The position numbers and the translations under genes are program-made. Below are positions 8,378 to 17,066 of a stretch of 64,000 nucleotides of DNA, piece after piece. The stretch spans positions 62,001 to 126,000 of the forward strand of contig WSXV01000005.1 in assembly GCA_009773475.1 (NCBI GenBank), given 5' to 3'. Source of the DNA: Desulfobulbaceae bacterium (GTDB taxonomy: Bacteria; Desulfobacterota; Desulfobulbia; Desulfobulbales; Desulfocapsaceae). Below the pieces are notes generated by a model. It ran no database searches and was not told the origin of the DNA. It saw only the letters and a list, made by a program, of their open reading frames with translations. Every line of letters starts with the position of its first letter. The stretch's first letter is position 1.

Positions 8378-10372
8378 ATGAAGGTTTTCTCTGACCTGAA
8401 TCTTGCCAAACTGCTCTCCTTTCTGGCCGATCAGAAACAGTTCGTGTTTCTTGATACCGCAAAGCCGGGTTCTGATAATTATACCTCTCTGCTTTTTCTG
8501 AATCCAGTGAGTCGCCTCCAGTGCCGGGTTGGGGATGACGTCCGCTTGTTTTTGTCCCGGGTCGAGGCAACCCTTTCGTCGGGACACCATGTGGCCGGCT
8601 GGTTTGCCTATGAGTTTGGCTATCTTCTGGAGGAGAGGCTGCAGGGGCTGCTCAATCGACCTGGGGATGCCTCGCGGCTGCTTGCTGATCTTGGCGTATT
8701 CTCGGAACCCTGTTTCTTTGATCATCGTTCCGGGGAGACCAGCTTTCCCTGTTTTCAACAGTCCGTCGGTGTTTCTTCATCCGGTCAGGGAGGCCTAGAG
8801 AACAATCTTTCCGAAGCGCTCTGTCAGGTGCGGAACATTCGCCCTTCTCAGGAGCGTGAGGCCTATCTCCAGGCCATTGACACCATTCAACACTACATCC
8901 GCGCTGGTGATACCTATCAGGTTAATTATACTCTGAAGCTGCTCTTTGAGTTGGGTGGCTCACCTGAATCGCTGTATGCCATGCTCAGGCGTAATCAGTC
9001 AGTGGCCTACGGGGCCTATATCCATCTTGGCGAAACCCGGCTCCTTTCCTTTTCTCCAGAGCTTTTTTTTAAGAAGGATGCGGGCTCCATCACGGTGCGA
9101 CCCATGAAAGGGACCATGCCCAGAGGGCGTTTCCCGGAGGAGGATCGCCGGCAGGCCGAGCATTTGCGCGATGACGCCAAAAATCGCAGTGAGAATGTGA
9201 TGATTGTCGATCTGCTTAGGAATGATCTGGGCCGCTTGATGCATGAGCTTGGCGATGGGCCGGTACGAACCTGCTCGCTCTTTGATGTTGAACGGTATGA
9301 AACCCTGCTTCAGATGACCTCCACGATCATTGCCTCTGGCTCCCAGGAGACCTTTGCCACCCTGTCCCTTGTTAAACTCTTTCAGGCCCTTTTTCCCTGT
9401 GGCTCCGTGACGGGTGCCCCTAAACTAAGAACCATGGAGATTATTGATCAGCTTGAGCCTGAGCGTCGCGGGGTCTATACCGGTGCCATCGGCTATCTGG
9501 CGCCCACCATGGAAGCCATTTTCAACGTGCCGATTCGCACCGTGACCCTCAATGGCTCACAGGGTGAAATGGGCATCGGCTCCGGTATTGTTGCTGATTC
9601 AAAACCGGAGCAGGAGTGGCAGGAGTGTCTGCTGAAAGGGCGATTTTTAAGCTCCTCCGCCCCTACCTTCGAACTTATTGAGACCCTGTTGTGGGAGCCG
9701 GCGTCGGGTTATTGGCTCCTGGATGATCATCTTCAGCGCCTCGCCTCTTCAGCGGACTATTTCCTTTATCGTTGCGATCTCGTCTTTATCACATTCCGTC
9801 TGCAGGAGGAAAGCCAGCTGTTTGCGATGCTTCCCATGCGCGTTCGCCTGACGCTTGCCAAGGGCGGAGAAGTCATAATCAGTGCTCAGCCCTGCGAATT
9901 GCCAGGTCTTCGACGCTTGCCTGAGCTGCCGTTTCTGCCTGGCGCCGGGTTGCCCCTGATTGATATTTCTCCGGTGGTCATTGATTCCACCTCTCCCTGG
10001 GTTTTTCATAAAACCACCAGGCGTGAGATCTATAATGCCGAGTTGCAACGGGCCAAAAATAAGGGCTTGCTGGATTGTTGTTTTCTCAACGAACGAGCTG
10101 AGTTGACCGAAGGGTGCATTGCCAATGTTGTGCTCTTCCTGCATGGTTGTTATGTGACTCCGCGCTTGCAGTGCGGTGTGCTGGCAGGTATTATGCGCAA
10201 AAATTTACTGGCGGATACGCAGATTTTTTTGCGGGAAGAGTTGCTGACCCTTGATGATTTACATGATGCCGACGCGGTATTTCTCTGTAATTCGGTTCGT
10301 GGAGTGGTGCAGGTGAGAGGAAGCTGGAGCGCGAAGAAATTGAAAAAATCAGAAATCAGGAGAGAGAGATGA
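8378..10372 (+). CDS. pabBC: Fused aminodeoxychorismate synthase component I / aminodeoxychorismate lyase
   Basis: Makes p-aminobenzoate for folate. The N-terminal part (about residues 1-430) is PabB, related to anthranilate synthase component I, with the chorismate-binding motifs [26 protein letters not shown] and [12 protein letters not shown]. The C-terminal part (about 435-664) is a PLP fold-type IV 4-amino-4-deoxychorismate lyase with HKTTRRE, holding the likely catalytic Lys, and [12 protein letters not shown]. Such fusions are known in several bacterial groups. The glutamine amidotransferase PabA is not in this window. No strong Shine-Dalgarno is seen at the ATG. The last codons overlap the start of the chemoreceptor gene by ATGA, implying translational coupling. 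folC lies 9 kb downstream but is not adjacent. Confidence 0.93.
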   Translation: MKVFSDLNLAKLLSFLADQKQFVFLDTAKPGSDNYTSLLFLNPVSRLQCRVGDDVRLFLSRVEATLSSGHHVAGWFAYEFGYLLEERLQGLLNRPGDASRLLADLGVFSEPCFFDHRSGETSFPCFQQSVGVSSSGQGGLENNLSEALCQVRNIRPSQEREAYLQAIDTIQHYIRAGDTYQVNYTLKLLFELGGSPESLYAMLRRNQSVAYGAYIHLGETRLLSFSPELFFKKDAGSITVRPMKGTMPRGRFPEEDRRQAEHLRDDAKNRSENVMIVDLLRNDLGRLMHELGDGPVRTCSLFDVERYETLLQMTSTIIASGSQETFATLSLVKLFQALFPCGSVTGAPKLRTMEIIDQLEPERRGVYTGAIGYLAPTMEAIFNVPIRTVTLNGSQGEMGIGSGIVADSKPEQEWQECLLKGRFLSSSAPTFELIETLLWEPASGYWLLDDHLQRLASSADYFLYRCDLVFITFRLQEESQLFAMLPMRVRLTLAKGGEVIISAQPCELPGLRRLPELPFLPGAGLPLIDISPVVIDSTSPWVFHKTTRREIYNAELQRAKNKGLLDCCFLNERAELTEGCIANVVLFLHGCYVTPRLQCGVLAGIMRKNLLADTQIFLREELLTLDDLHDADAVFLCNSVRGVVQVRGSWSAKKLKKSEIRRER

Positions 10373-12513
10373 ACTGGAAAAACTGGTCAATGGCAACAAA
10401 AATCTGGATATTGGTGGCGTTATTGTTGTCTATGGCGATCAGCATTGGCGGTGCCGGTTTGTATGAGGTCGCACGAGTGCACAAACAAATGGCTGCTGCC
10501 CTGGTGGTGGCGGAGATGAATACAGCCTTTGTTGAACGCAAGGTTGATCATCTTCAGCTTGTTCGCAAGGTGAACAGGTTTCTTGTTGATCCCTCCATCC
10601 AGACCTTGGATGTGCAAACAAATCCGCACAAATGTAAGCTCGGGGAGTGGATGTCCGGGGACGGGCGAAAGAAAGTGGAGGAACTGTCCCCGGAGCTGGC
10701 CCCAATGATGCGGGCCATGGAGGCTCCTCATGCCCGGCTTCATCAGGGAATGGCTGATATGCAGCAGGCCATGGTCAAGGCAGGCAGCAAGGAGTTGGCC
10801 CATGATGCCTTGCAAAAAATATTTGATCAAACAATAAAAACGGCAGAAGAAGAAGTCGGCAGAATTTTGGATGAGGCGGGGCAGGTACTGGATACAAAGG
10901 AGCTGGGGATTAAGCAGCGTGTTGAAAGTGAAATTCGTAGTTCCAGGTTGACTATTATCGCAATGACATTGATGACCTTGCTTGTCGGGTTGTTTTTCGG
11001 GATAAATTTTCTGCGCTTGATGACGGGTTCCCTGCGTAAAATAACGATGTTTGCCAAAAATATGACCACCGGGGATCTTTCCTGTCGGCTCGAAGGCCTG
11101 CAAAAGGATGAGCTTGGAGCCCTGGCCGCCGATCTCAACAGTATGGCAGAACAGTGGAGTCTGGTCGTGAATGGTCTTGTCCAGGAGGTCGGTATTTTGG
11201 CCGCGTCATCTCATGAACTGACGGCGACCTCTCGCAGCCTTTCTGCCGGTGCGAGTAATTCAGCTGAGTTGTCTACCTCCGTTGCTGCTGCCACTGAAGA
11301 GATGAGTGCCAATATGAACTCGGTGGCAGCTGCCAGTGAAGAAGCTGCCACCAATGTCAATATAGTGGCCACAGCTGCTGAAGAGATCAGCGCTACCATT
11401 CATCAGATTGCGTCCAAGACTGAGTATGCCAAGGAAATTACCAGCGGAGCGGTGCACCTGGCCCAGAGTTCAACGGAAAAAGTGGACGCGTTGGGGCGGG
11501 CTGCCCGTGAGATCAGTAATGTTACTGAGGTTATCACCGAGATCTCCGACCAGACCAATTTGCTGGCCTTGAACGCCACCATTGAAGCGGCGCGGGCCGG
11601 TGAGGCCGGTAAGGGATTTGCGGTGGTGGCCAATGAAATTAAGGCCCTGGCCAAACAGACAGCGGCGGCAACTGGTGAGATCCGTCAAAAAATTGAGTCC
11701 ATCCAGAATTCAACCAATGAGACGGTCAGTGAGATCAATCAGATCGCCACAGTGATCAGCGAGATGAATGGTATTGTTAATGACATCGCCCAGTCCGTTG
11801 ATGAACAGGCTGCAACCACCAACGAGATTGTCGAAAGCGTTATGCAGGCGGCGCAAGGGATCAATGAAGTAAATGAGAACGTGGCCCAGAGTTCCACTGT
11901 GGCTGGTGAGATCGCAGGCGATATCGCCGAGGTCAGCAGTGTTTCTGCTTCTCTGTCTGCCAGTGGCCGGGATGTGGAGAGAAACGCCCAGGATCTGGCA
12001 AAGGTGGCTGAGGTTGTGAGGGAAATGGTGGGCCATTTTAAAGTCGCCCAAAAAGCCGGCGGTGGTGAGGCTGGTGCAAAGGGTGGGGCGCTGTCTTCTG
12101 ACATTCCGGACTTCATGCTTTGGGACAGCAGCTTGAGCGTCAATATCTCCCAGATTGATGACCAGCACAAGAAGCTGGTGGGGATGATTAATGAACTGCA
12201 TAGAGCGATGAAGCTGAAACAGGGGAATAGTATTATCGGGTCGATTCTAGACAGGCTTGCCAACTATACGGTCAGCCACTTTGGTATCGAAGAAAAGCTC
12301 TTTGCCCAGTACGGATATCCAGAAGAAAAAGCGCATGTGGAGATCCATCAAAAGTTGGTGGCGCAGGTTGTCGATATCCAGAAGAAATTTAAGGCGGGAG
12401 AGGCGATGGTGTCCATGGAGTTGATGTCTTTTCTCAAAGACTGGTTAGTCAATCACATCAAGGGGACGGATAAGAAGTATAGTTCCTTTTTGCGCGGGCA
12501 TGGAGTGAAGTAA
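10369..12513 (+). CDS. Methyl-accepting chemotaxis protein with CZB-like sensor and C-terminal bacteriohemerythrin
   Basis: A 714-residue chemoreceptor. TM1 is at about 10-32 and TM2 at about 193-215. The periplasmic part between them contains H61, C89-K-L-G-E-W and H121-x3-H125, the pattern of a CZB zinc/redox-sensing domain, which is usually cytoplasmic. HAMP and signalling domains follow, with the conserved tip at about 391-432 ([20 protein letters not shown]). From about residue 582 a full hemerythrin domain is fused, with [19 protein letters not shown] and HIKGTD supplying the di-iron ligands, so O2 or NO binding is likely. It should steer motility by oxygen or redox. The start overlaps the end of pabBC by 4 bp, and a terminator follows. 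Confidence 0.95.
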   Translation: MNWKNWSMATKIWILVALLLSMAISIGGAGLYEVARVHKQMAAALVVAEMNTAFVERKVDHLQLVRKVNRFLVDPSIQTLDVQTNPHKCKLGEWMSGDGRKKVEELSPELAPMMRAMEAPHARLHQGMADMQQAMVKAGSKELAHDALQKIFDQTIKTAEEEVGRILDEAGQVLDTKELGIKQRVESEIRSSRLTIIAMTLMTLLVGLFFGINFLRLMTGSLRKITMFAKNMTTGDLSCRLEGLQKDELGALAADLNSMAEQWSLVVNGLVQEVGILAASSHELTATSRSLSAGASNSAELSTSVAAATEEMSANMNSVAAASEEAATNVNIVATAAEEISATIHQIASKTEYAKEITSGAVHLAQSSTEKVDALGRAAREISNVTEVITEISDQTNLLALNATIEAARAGEAGKGFAVVANEIKALAKQTAAATGEIRQKIESIQNSTNETVSEINQIATVISEMNGIVNDIAQSVDEQAATTNEIVESVMQAAQGINEVNENVAQSSTVAGEIAGDIAEVSSVSASLSASGRDVERNAQDLAKVAEVVREMVGHFKVAQKAGGGEAGAKGGALSSDIPDFMLWDSSLSVNISQIDDQHKKLVGMINELHRAMKLKQGNSIIGSILDRLANYTVSHFGIEEKLFAQYGYPEEKAHVEIHQKLVAQVVDIQKKFKAGEAMVSMELMSFLKDWLVNHIKGTDKKYSSFLRGHGVK

Positions 12514-12590
12514 TTAGAGGTGGGAGGCTGAAGCTGGTTGCTATCACGACTTCTGGCTTTTCCGCTCCCTTCAATCTCTAGCCGTTTTGC

Positions 12591-12622
12591 AAGGGCTTGT
12601 TCATCCTATTGAACAAGCCCTT
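12591..12622. terminator. Intrinsic terminator between convergent genes
   Basis: A 13-bp perfect stem aagggcttgttca/tgaacaagccctt around a 6-nt loop. It follows the chemoreceptor gene and overlaps the stop of the minus-strand gene that runs towards it. Confidence 0.8.
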
Positions 12623-13139
12623 TGTCGTCTGTTGAATTTATTTCTGTTGGCGGAATAAGCAAGTTATGGGTATCGCCAAGGGTTCGGACCATGATCATGA
12701 AGGTGGAAGGAAGGGGGAGTTCCCGTTCTTTGATCAGCAGTCCGATCTCGGCGGCATGGGTCAGGAGCCTTTCATTGGTGGTAATTTTTTCATCATTCTC
12801 TCCCAAGGCCTGGTCGCAAAGGGCCTGCATGCGCAGGGCATCGGTGAGGGGCGCGGCCAGGCCAGGGAGTTCCTGGGCCAGGCTGAGCAGCTCCTGTTCA
12901 ATGGCCGCTCGATTCTGTTGGCGAAACGTCTCAAATTCTTTTTCCATATTCAGTGAACCGAAGAGTTCATTGGTCACAGCACCGGTGAGCATGGCCACCG
13001 ACTGCGCGTCAAGCGCCGGGTATTTTCTGGTGAGCAGGCCGCGCAATTCCTTGAAAAGGATCATCTGCACCACGCAAATCCCCTCCCGCATGACTGGAAT
13101 CAGCCGCGATCCGGGCGTGTCAATTTTTTGAGTATCCAT
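12606..13139 (-). CDS. Uncharacterised helical cytoplasmic protein
   Basis: I do not recognise this 177-residue protein. It has no signal peptide, membrane segment or cysteine cluster, and looks largely alpha-helical and charged, with a mixed ILFKELRGLLTRKYPALD helix and an FETFRQQNRAAIEQELLSLA helix. The start at 13139 (MDTQKID) is favoured because caggaac sits just upstream; an in-frame TTG further out would begin inside that Shine-Dalgarno. It is the first gene of a minus-strand run whose next member upstream is a DUF493 protein, but a long hairpin separates the two. No function is proposed. Confidence 0.6.
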   Translation of the reverse strand: MDTQKIDTPGSRLIPVMREGICVVQMILFKELRGLLTRKYPALDAQSVAMLTGAVTNELFGSLNMEKEFETFRQQNRAAIEQELLSLAQELPGLAAPLTDALRMQALCDQALGENDEKITTNERLLTHAAEIGLLIKERELPLPSTFMIMVRTLGDTHNLLIPPTEINSTDDKGLVQ

Positions 13140-13173
13140 GTTGTTCCTGTTGTTTGCCAAGAGCTTTAGTGAC

Positions 13174-13215
13174 TTGCAGATTATTTTCTTGTTTTTTTAA
13201 GGAAATAATCTGCAA
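13174..13215 (-). terminator. Strong intergenic hairpin
   Basis: A 13-bp perfect stem ttgcagattattt/aaataatctgcaa with a 16-nt loop that holds a T-run. It sits between the DUF493 gene and the helical protein gene, both on the minus strand. There is no T-tract after the stem on the minus strand, so it may be an mRNA-stabilising or attenuating structure rather than a full terminator. Confidence 0.45.
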
Positions 13216-13240
13216 AAGGCACTTATCCCGTTCATCGGGG

Positions 13241-13522
13241 TTAGAGAACTACTTTCACGGCGATATGGTTTTTCAGATTTTGATAAACAGCCAAACGGGA
13301 GGCCTCGTCAGTCACCTCGATTTCCACATTCAGGCTGCAGTATTTACCGCCGGAGCTCGCCTTTGAGGACGAAATAGAGGTGATTTCAGGGCATACCGTG
13401 TTGACGGCACGGGCAAGCGCGTCGGCATCCGAGCCAATGACCTTGTAGAGCCAGACACAGGGATAGGTGATGACCGGTTTTGAGGTGGAGCATTGCTCCA
13501 TATTTTTGGGGTTAATCAGCAT
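13241..13522 (-). CDS. DUF493 (YbeD-like) family protein
   Basis: A 93-residue small protein of the YbeD/HP0495 family, with a ferredoxin-like ACT-type fold. It shows the family pattern of a YPC(V/I)WLYKVIG strand near the start, an S-SSGGKYCSLNVEIEV central stretch and a C-terminal helix with YQNLKNHIAVKVVL. In E. coli the homologue lies beside lipB. Proposed roles are allosteric and unproven. The start at 13522 (MLINPKN) has an aggaa sequence upstream; an ATG 9 codons earlier is possible. Confidence 0.8.
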   Translation of the reverse strand: MLINPKNMEQCSTSKPVITYPCVWLYKVIGSDADALARAVNTVCPEITSISSSKASSGGKYCSLNVEIEVTDEASRLAVYQNLKNHIAVKVVL

Positions 13523-13629
13523 GACTGGAGAATTCCTGTTGTTGACCATGGAGTATTTGTGGGCGAGAGAGCGTCATTGTTGTGTCGTTATTTTGACTAT
13601 GTGCTTTGCACGTGGGCAGGAACGTTCCT

Positions 13630-14031
13630 TTACTCCTGGTTGCTGCCGTTTAAAAGGCTGATTTGATCATTGAGGGTCCAGAAATCATAGATGTATCCCA
13701 GCCCAAATATGCCGCCGGTGAGCAGGTAGAGTATGCCGGAGATCCATTTTTCCATATACAGCCGATGGATTCCAAATAATCCCAAAAATGTCAGGAGGAT
13801 CCAGGCCGTGTTGTAGTCAATGGGACCGTCATGAAAGCGGATATCCGCATCCCGGTTCATTGAGGGGATAAGAAAGAGATCCACCAGCCAGCCGATCCCG
13901 AGGAGGCCCAGGGTGAAAAAGTAGAGCGTGCCGGAAATGGGACGACCATAGTAAAAGCGATGGGCGCCAAGAAAACCGAAGATCCACAGCAGGTAGCCAA
14001 TGACAGGGGTGTGAGTTTGTTGTTGGGTCAC
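13630..14031 (-). CDS. Double TM2-domain membrane protein
   Basis: A 133-residue integral membrane protein made of two TM2 units. The first has FGFLGAHRFYYGRPISGTLY and a second helix ending in VDLFLIP; the second has LGLFGIHRLYMEKWISGILY and a helix ending in YIYDFWTLNDQ. TM2 domains are two-helix modules with an invariant G-x2-G-x-HR(F/L)Y turn; their biochemical role is not established. The start is the GTG at 14031, which overlaps the stop codon of the upstream hydrolase gene (GTGA), so translation is probably coupled. An apparent longer open frame to 14073 lies inside that gene and has no ribosome site. Confidence 0.82.
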   Translation of the reverse strand: MTQQQTHTPVIGYLLWIFGFLGAHRFYYGRPISGTLYFFTLGLLGIGWLVDLFLIPSMNRDADIRFHDGPIDYNTAWILLTFLGLFGIHRLYMEKWISGILYLLTGGIFGLGYIYDFWTLNDQISLLNGSNQE

Positions 14032-15065
14032 GGAGTAAATACCTTTTTTTTGAGTTGCTGTACCCGCATCCATGCCTCATGGATGCGTTCTTCAGTCAGT
14101 TTTCCGGTTCGAATCGCCTGAAGGATGGCGGGAATCAGCCGTGCCAGGATATCCGGGTTAACTTCGAGGTTGTTGCCTATTATAAGCAGATCCACGCCGG
14201 CGGCAAGGGCCAGGCAGACAGCTTCCTCCAGGCCGTACCGGCTTGTTATGGCCTTCATTTGCAGATCATCCGAGATAACGACCCCGTTAAACCCTAACTC
14301 ATGGCGCAGAAGATTACCGATAATCCTGGGCGAGAGGGTGGCAGGATAATCCGGATCGAGGCTTCTATGGAAAAGATGGCCGGTCATAATGGTATCGGCC
14401 AGACCTTGAACAATCAACTTTTTATAGGGCAGGAGCTCCTCCGGCTGCCAGGTCTCACTAATATCAGTGAATCCCAGATGGGAGTCGGTGCGCGAGCTGC
14501 CATGGCCGGGAAAATGTTTGAGACAGCTGAGGACCTTTCGGCTGTTGTGGGCTTTGATCCATGCGCCGGCATGGGTGCTGACGATGTCGGGAGATGATGA
14601 GAAACTGCGATCAAGCCTGCCGATCACCGGGTTTTGGTCAAAGGCGTTAAGGTCGATAACCGGTGCCAGGTTGAGGTTGATTCCCAGCGAGTGGAGGGTG
14701 TCGGCAGTGGTCAGGGCATGGATGGTTGTCAAGATTCTGTCATTTTTTTGACCAAGCTCAGCAGCACTTGTAGTGGCCGGGAAGCTCAACTCGGGTTTTA
14801 GTCTGCGAACTTTTCCGCCCTCCTGATCCACGGCGATAAGCAGCGGGGTGGTTGAAAATTCCTGCAGAGAGGTGGTGAGGGCCCTCACCTGACTTGCCGA
14901 GACGATGTTATTGGGTCCTCCATTGCCGGTTAGTCTCCGGTCAAAGAGGATGACTCCGCCCAGGTTTCTGTGGCGGATATCGAAAGCCACTGGATGGTTT
15001 TCATCAATGATATCACCCTGGAATCCAAGGAGAAAAAGTTGTCCGATTTTATCTTCGATGTTCAT
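14028..15065 (-). CDS. nagZ: Glycoside hydrolase family 3, NagZ-like beta-N-acetylhexosaminidase
   Basis: Cleaves N-acetylglucosamine from cell-wall muropeptides during peptidoglycan recycling, if it acts like E. coli NagZ. Visible motifs are IGQLFLLGFQG at the N-terminus, DQEGGKVRRL, LKHFPGHGSS with the family KHFPGHG signature, and VVISDDLQMKAI with the likely nucleophile Asp. The frame is open 47 codons further (to 15206), with an alternative ATG at 15191, and no start has a clear Shine-Dalgarno. 15065 is chosen because the conserved domain begins there, giving 345 residues, the usual length. The upstream extension could be a real but unusual N-terminus. The ampG gene for muropeptide import lies 29 kb away, which fits a recycling pathway. 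Confidence 0.85.
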   Translation of the reverse strand: MNIEDKIGQLFLLGFQGDIIDENHPVAFDIRHRNLGGVILFDRRLTGNGGPNNIVSASQVRALTTSLQEFSTTPLLIAVDQEGGKVRRLKPELSFPATTSAAELGQKNDRILTTIHALTTADTLHSLGINLNLAPVIDLNAFDQNPVIGRLDRSFSSSPDIVSTHAGAWIKAHNSRKVLSCLKHFPGHGSSRTDSHLGFTDISETWQPEELLPYKKLIVQGLADTIMTGHLFHRSLDPDYPATLSPRIIGNLLRHELGFNGVVISDDLQMKAITSRYGLEEAVCLALAAGVDLLIIGNNLEVNPDILARLIPAILQAIRTGKLTEERIHEAWMRVQQLKKKVFTP

Positions 15066-15358
15066 GGAGTGTGCAGAAAGGTGGTTGCTAAAGAGTATTG
15101 AGGGGCTTTGGTCGAGGTTGCTGGCAATCAGAAAGCCGGAAGACAGGGAAAGGTGTCTCCCCATCGAACAACTTTTCTTTTTAACCTTCATGATATTGAA
15201 TTGCAAGAAAAGAGACGGTTGTGCTCTTTTTCAATGTGGCATGCTTATTGCTTAAAGGTAATTGTCTAAAAAACTATTAAGAAATTTTTCGGCTCGCCGA
15301 TACAGTCTTAAGTCAATTTACGAGTGTTGTTTTTATTAATGAAGAAGAGGAAAAAAAA

Positions 15359-16372
15359 ATGATCCAATCAAGATTCATACCTACAGATACTTTGATCTCT
15401 AACGCAGGGGTTGAGGTTGATCGAATGATGGTTGAGCTGGAACATTTCAGAAAACAGACCGAACGCCTCGATCTGATAAATCAACTTCACATTCGTCTGG
15501 CTGCTGTTCTTGACCTTGCTGGCATGATTGAGGCATACTCGGTGTGGTTGATGCCCCATGTGGAGCATGAGCTTATCGGGTACAGCAATGTGCTTCGCAG
15601 TAAAAAACATCTGTTCTGCTCCAGTCATGGCCCGCTTCGGCGCAGTGTTATTGCCTTTGCCGAGAAGTTGATGGTGGACGAGAGTAAGAATGCCGCCTGT
15701 TTTGTCAGTGATGATGGCCATTTTGCCCATAAATGGATGATGGAAACGGTTGATAACGCCGGCTTGCTCTTGGTCCTTAAGGGTGGGCGAGCCCTGGACT
15801 CCCAAGAGATGGATTTGGTTAATGACTCTCTCTTTGTGCTCAGCGAGTCTCTGCGTCGAGCCCTTGAGTATGAGGTGCTTTTTGAGGCTGCGCGGCGTGA
15901 TGTCTTGACGGGTCTTGCCAATCGTCGGGTCTTTGACGAGCGTATCAGTTCAAAAATGGATACTGCCAGACGATCCGGTCGTCCTTTGACCATGGCCTCC
16001 CTTGATCTGGATCGTTTCAAACAGATTAATGATAATCTGGGACATCAGCGCGGTGATGAAGTGTTGCGTCAGGTGGCAAAGCTGATGGCCGAGATGGTTC
16101 GCTCTACGGATCTTCTGGTCAGGATCGGGGGGGATGAATTTCTTCTGGTCATGGATGATACCGATCAGAAAAGTGCTAGGGTTCTGGCCGAGAGATTATG
16201 TCAGGCCATAGATCAGTTGGAAATCTGGGCAGATGCAGAAACCAAGCTTGGCGTTTCCATTGGTCTTGCTCAGTGGCAAAAGGATGAAGGGCTCGAGGCG
16301 TGGATGGAGCGGGTGGACGATATTCTCTATCATGCCAAGGCCAATGGCCGGTCCCAGGTGAGCATCGCCTGA
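15359..16372 (+). CDS. Diguanylate cyclase (GGDEF) with N-terminal sensor region
   Basis: A 337-residue soluble protein predicted to make cyclic di-GMP from two GTP. The GGDEF domain spans about residues 177-337, opening with RRDVLTGLANRRVFDE. The active site RIGGDEF is intact near residue 257, and the inhibitory I-site RSTD lies five residues before it, so product feedback is likely. Residues 1-165 form an unclassified sensor region without membrane segments; it may be GAF-like. gaggaaaaaaaa just upstream gives a Shine-Dalgarno for the ATG at 15359. It stands alone between a divergent hydrolase gene and a bidirectional terminator. Confidence 0.93.
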   Translation: MIQSRFIPTDTLISNAGVEVDRMMVELEHFRKQTERLDLINQLHIRLAAVLDLAGMIEAYSVWLMPHVEHELIGYSNVLRSKKHLFCSSHGPLRRSVIAFAEKLMVDESKNAACFVSDDGHFAHKWMMETVDNAGLLLVLKGGRALDSQEMDLVNDSLFVLSESLRRALEYEVLFEAARRDVLTGLANRRVFDERISSKMDTARRSGRPLTMASLDLDRFKQINDNLGHQRGDEVLRQVAKLMAEMVRSTDLLVRIGGDEFLLVMDDTDQKSARVLAERLCQAIDQLEIWADAETKLGVSIGLAQWQKDEGLEAWMERVDDILYHAKANGRSQVSIA

Positions 16373-16430
16373 TCAGAGTCGTGGTTGATATTTATAAGGG
16401 GATTCATCTTCTGAATTCTCTGATCCAAAA

Positions 16431-16463
16431 AAAGGCTGAATCTTTACGAAAGATTCAGCCTTT
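16431..16463. terminator. Bidirectional intrinsic terminator
   Basis: Stem aaaggctgaatcttt/aaagattcagccttt with a 3-nt loop, flanked by A- and T-runs, between the diguanylate cyclase gene and the convergent small gene. Confidence 0.88.
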
Positions 16464-16512
16464 TGCTTTTTGTCATTTTTTTGACTGTCCTGCCTGCCCT
16501 GCCGATAAAGGT

Positions 16513-16908
16513 TCAGCTCTTCAGATGGATTGTCAGTGGAATAATGTGCAGATTTTTCTTTCGCTGTTCGGTTCGTCCCAGCGACCATTCTCCACAACTG
16601 GCTTCTCCGGCCAGTATTTTATCGACGTCCTCCACCAACCCTGCCACATTGATTACCGGATGCCTGGCGAAAACCTGCGGCAATCCCTGGGTCAAGCTGC
16701 AGACCAGACAGCGGCCAGGTCGTTCGTGCAAGCGAAGTTCGAAGGTAATGCTTTTCCCATTCGTCCCTGTATAGGCAAGTTCAATGTCATAGGCCCCTTC
16801 GTCGGCATCGCCGAACAGGGCGTCAAAGAAATCATCGGAACGTTCTTTGGGGAAAAGCTGCTGCAGGGTCTCAGGGGTAAAGAGGGCGTCAATGGTTTTG
16901 CTATTCAT
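16513..16908 (-). CDS. Conserved deltaproteobacterial protein of unknown function
   Basis: A 131-residue cytoplasmic protein with no membrane segment. It has LFPKERSDDFFDALFGDA, an ITFELRLHERPGRCLVCSLT stretch holding two Cys (C-x2-C), and GLPQVFARHPVIN. I recall this family as conserved in Desulfobacterota, where database names such as 'pancreas/duodenum homeobox protein' are spurious. The paired Cys within a beta-rich region may bind a metal. It is divergent from the helicase gene, with about 160 bp between them. Function unknown. Confidence 0.75.
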   Translation of the reverse strand: MNSKTIDALFTPETLQQLFPKERSDDFFDALFGDADEGAYDIELAYTGTNGKSITFELRLHERPGRCLVCSLTQGLPQVFARHPVINVAGLVEDVDKILAGEASCGEWSLGRTEQRKKNLHIIPLTIHLKS

Positions 16909-17066
16909 GTTGATTTAATCTATTGAGGGTTAATGAATTTATGGTGCATGGAGAGGAACAGGATCGGACTTTAAAATCGAACTTACTTTACACACCACAG
17001 CATCGTTGTCAATCCATGTTCCAGCAATGTTGCGACGAATGGGCCACTGTGGTAAAGTCCGGCCCC

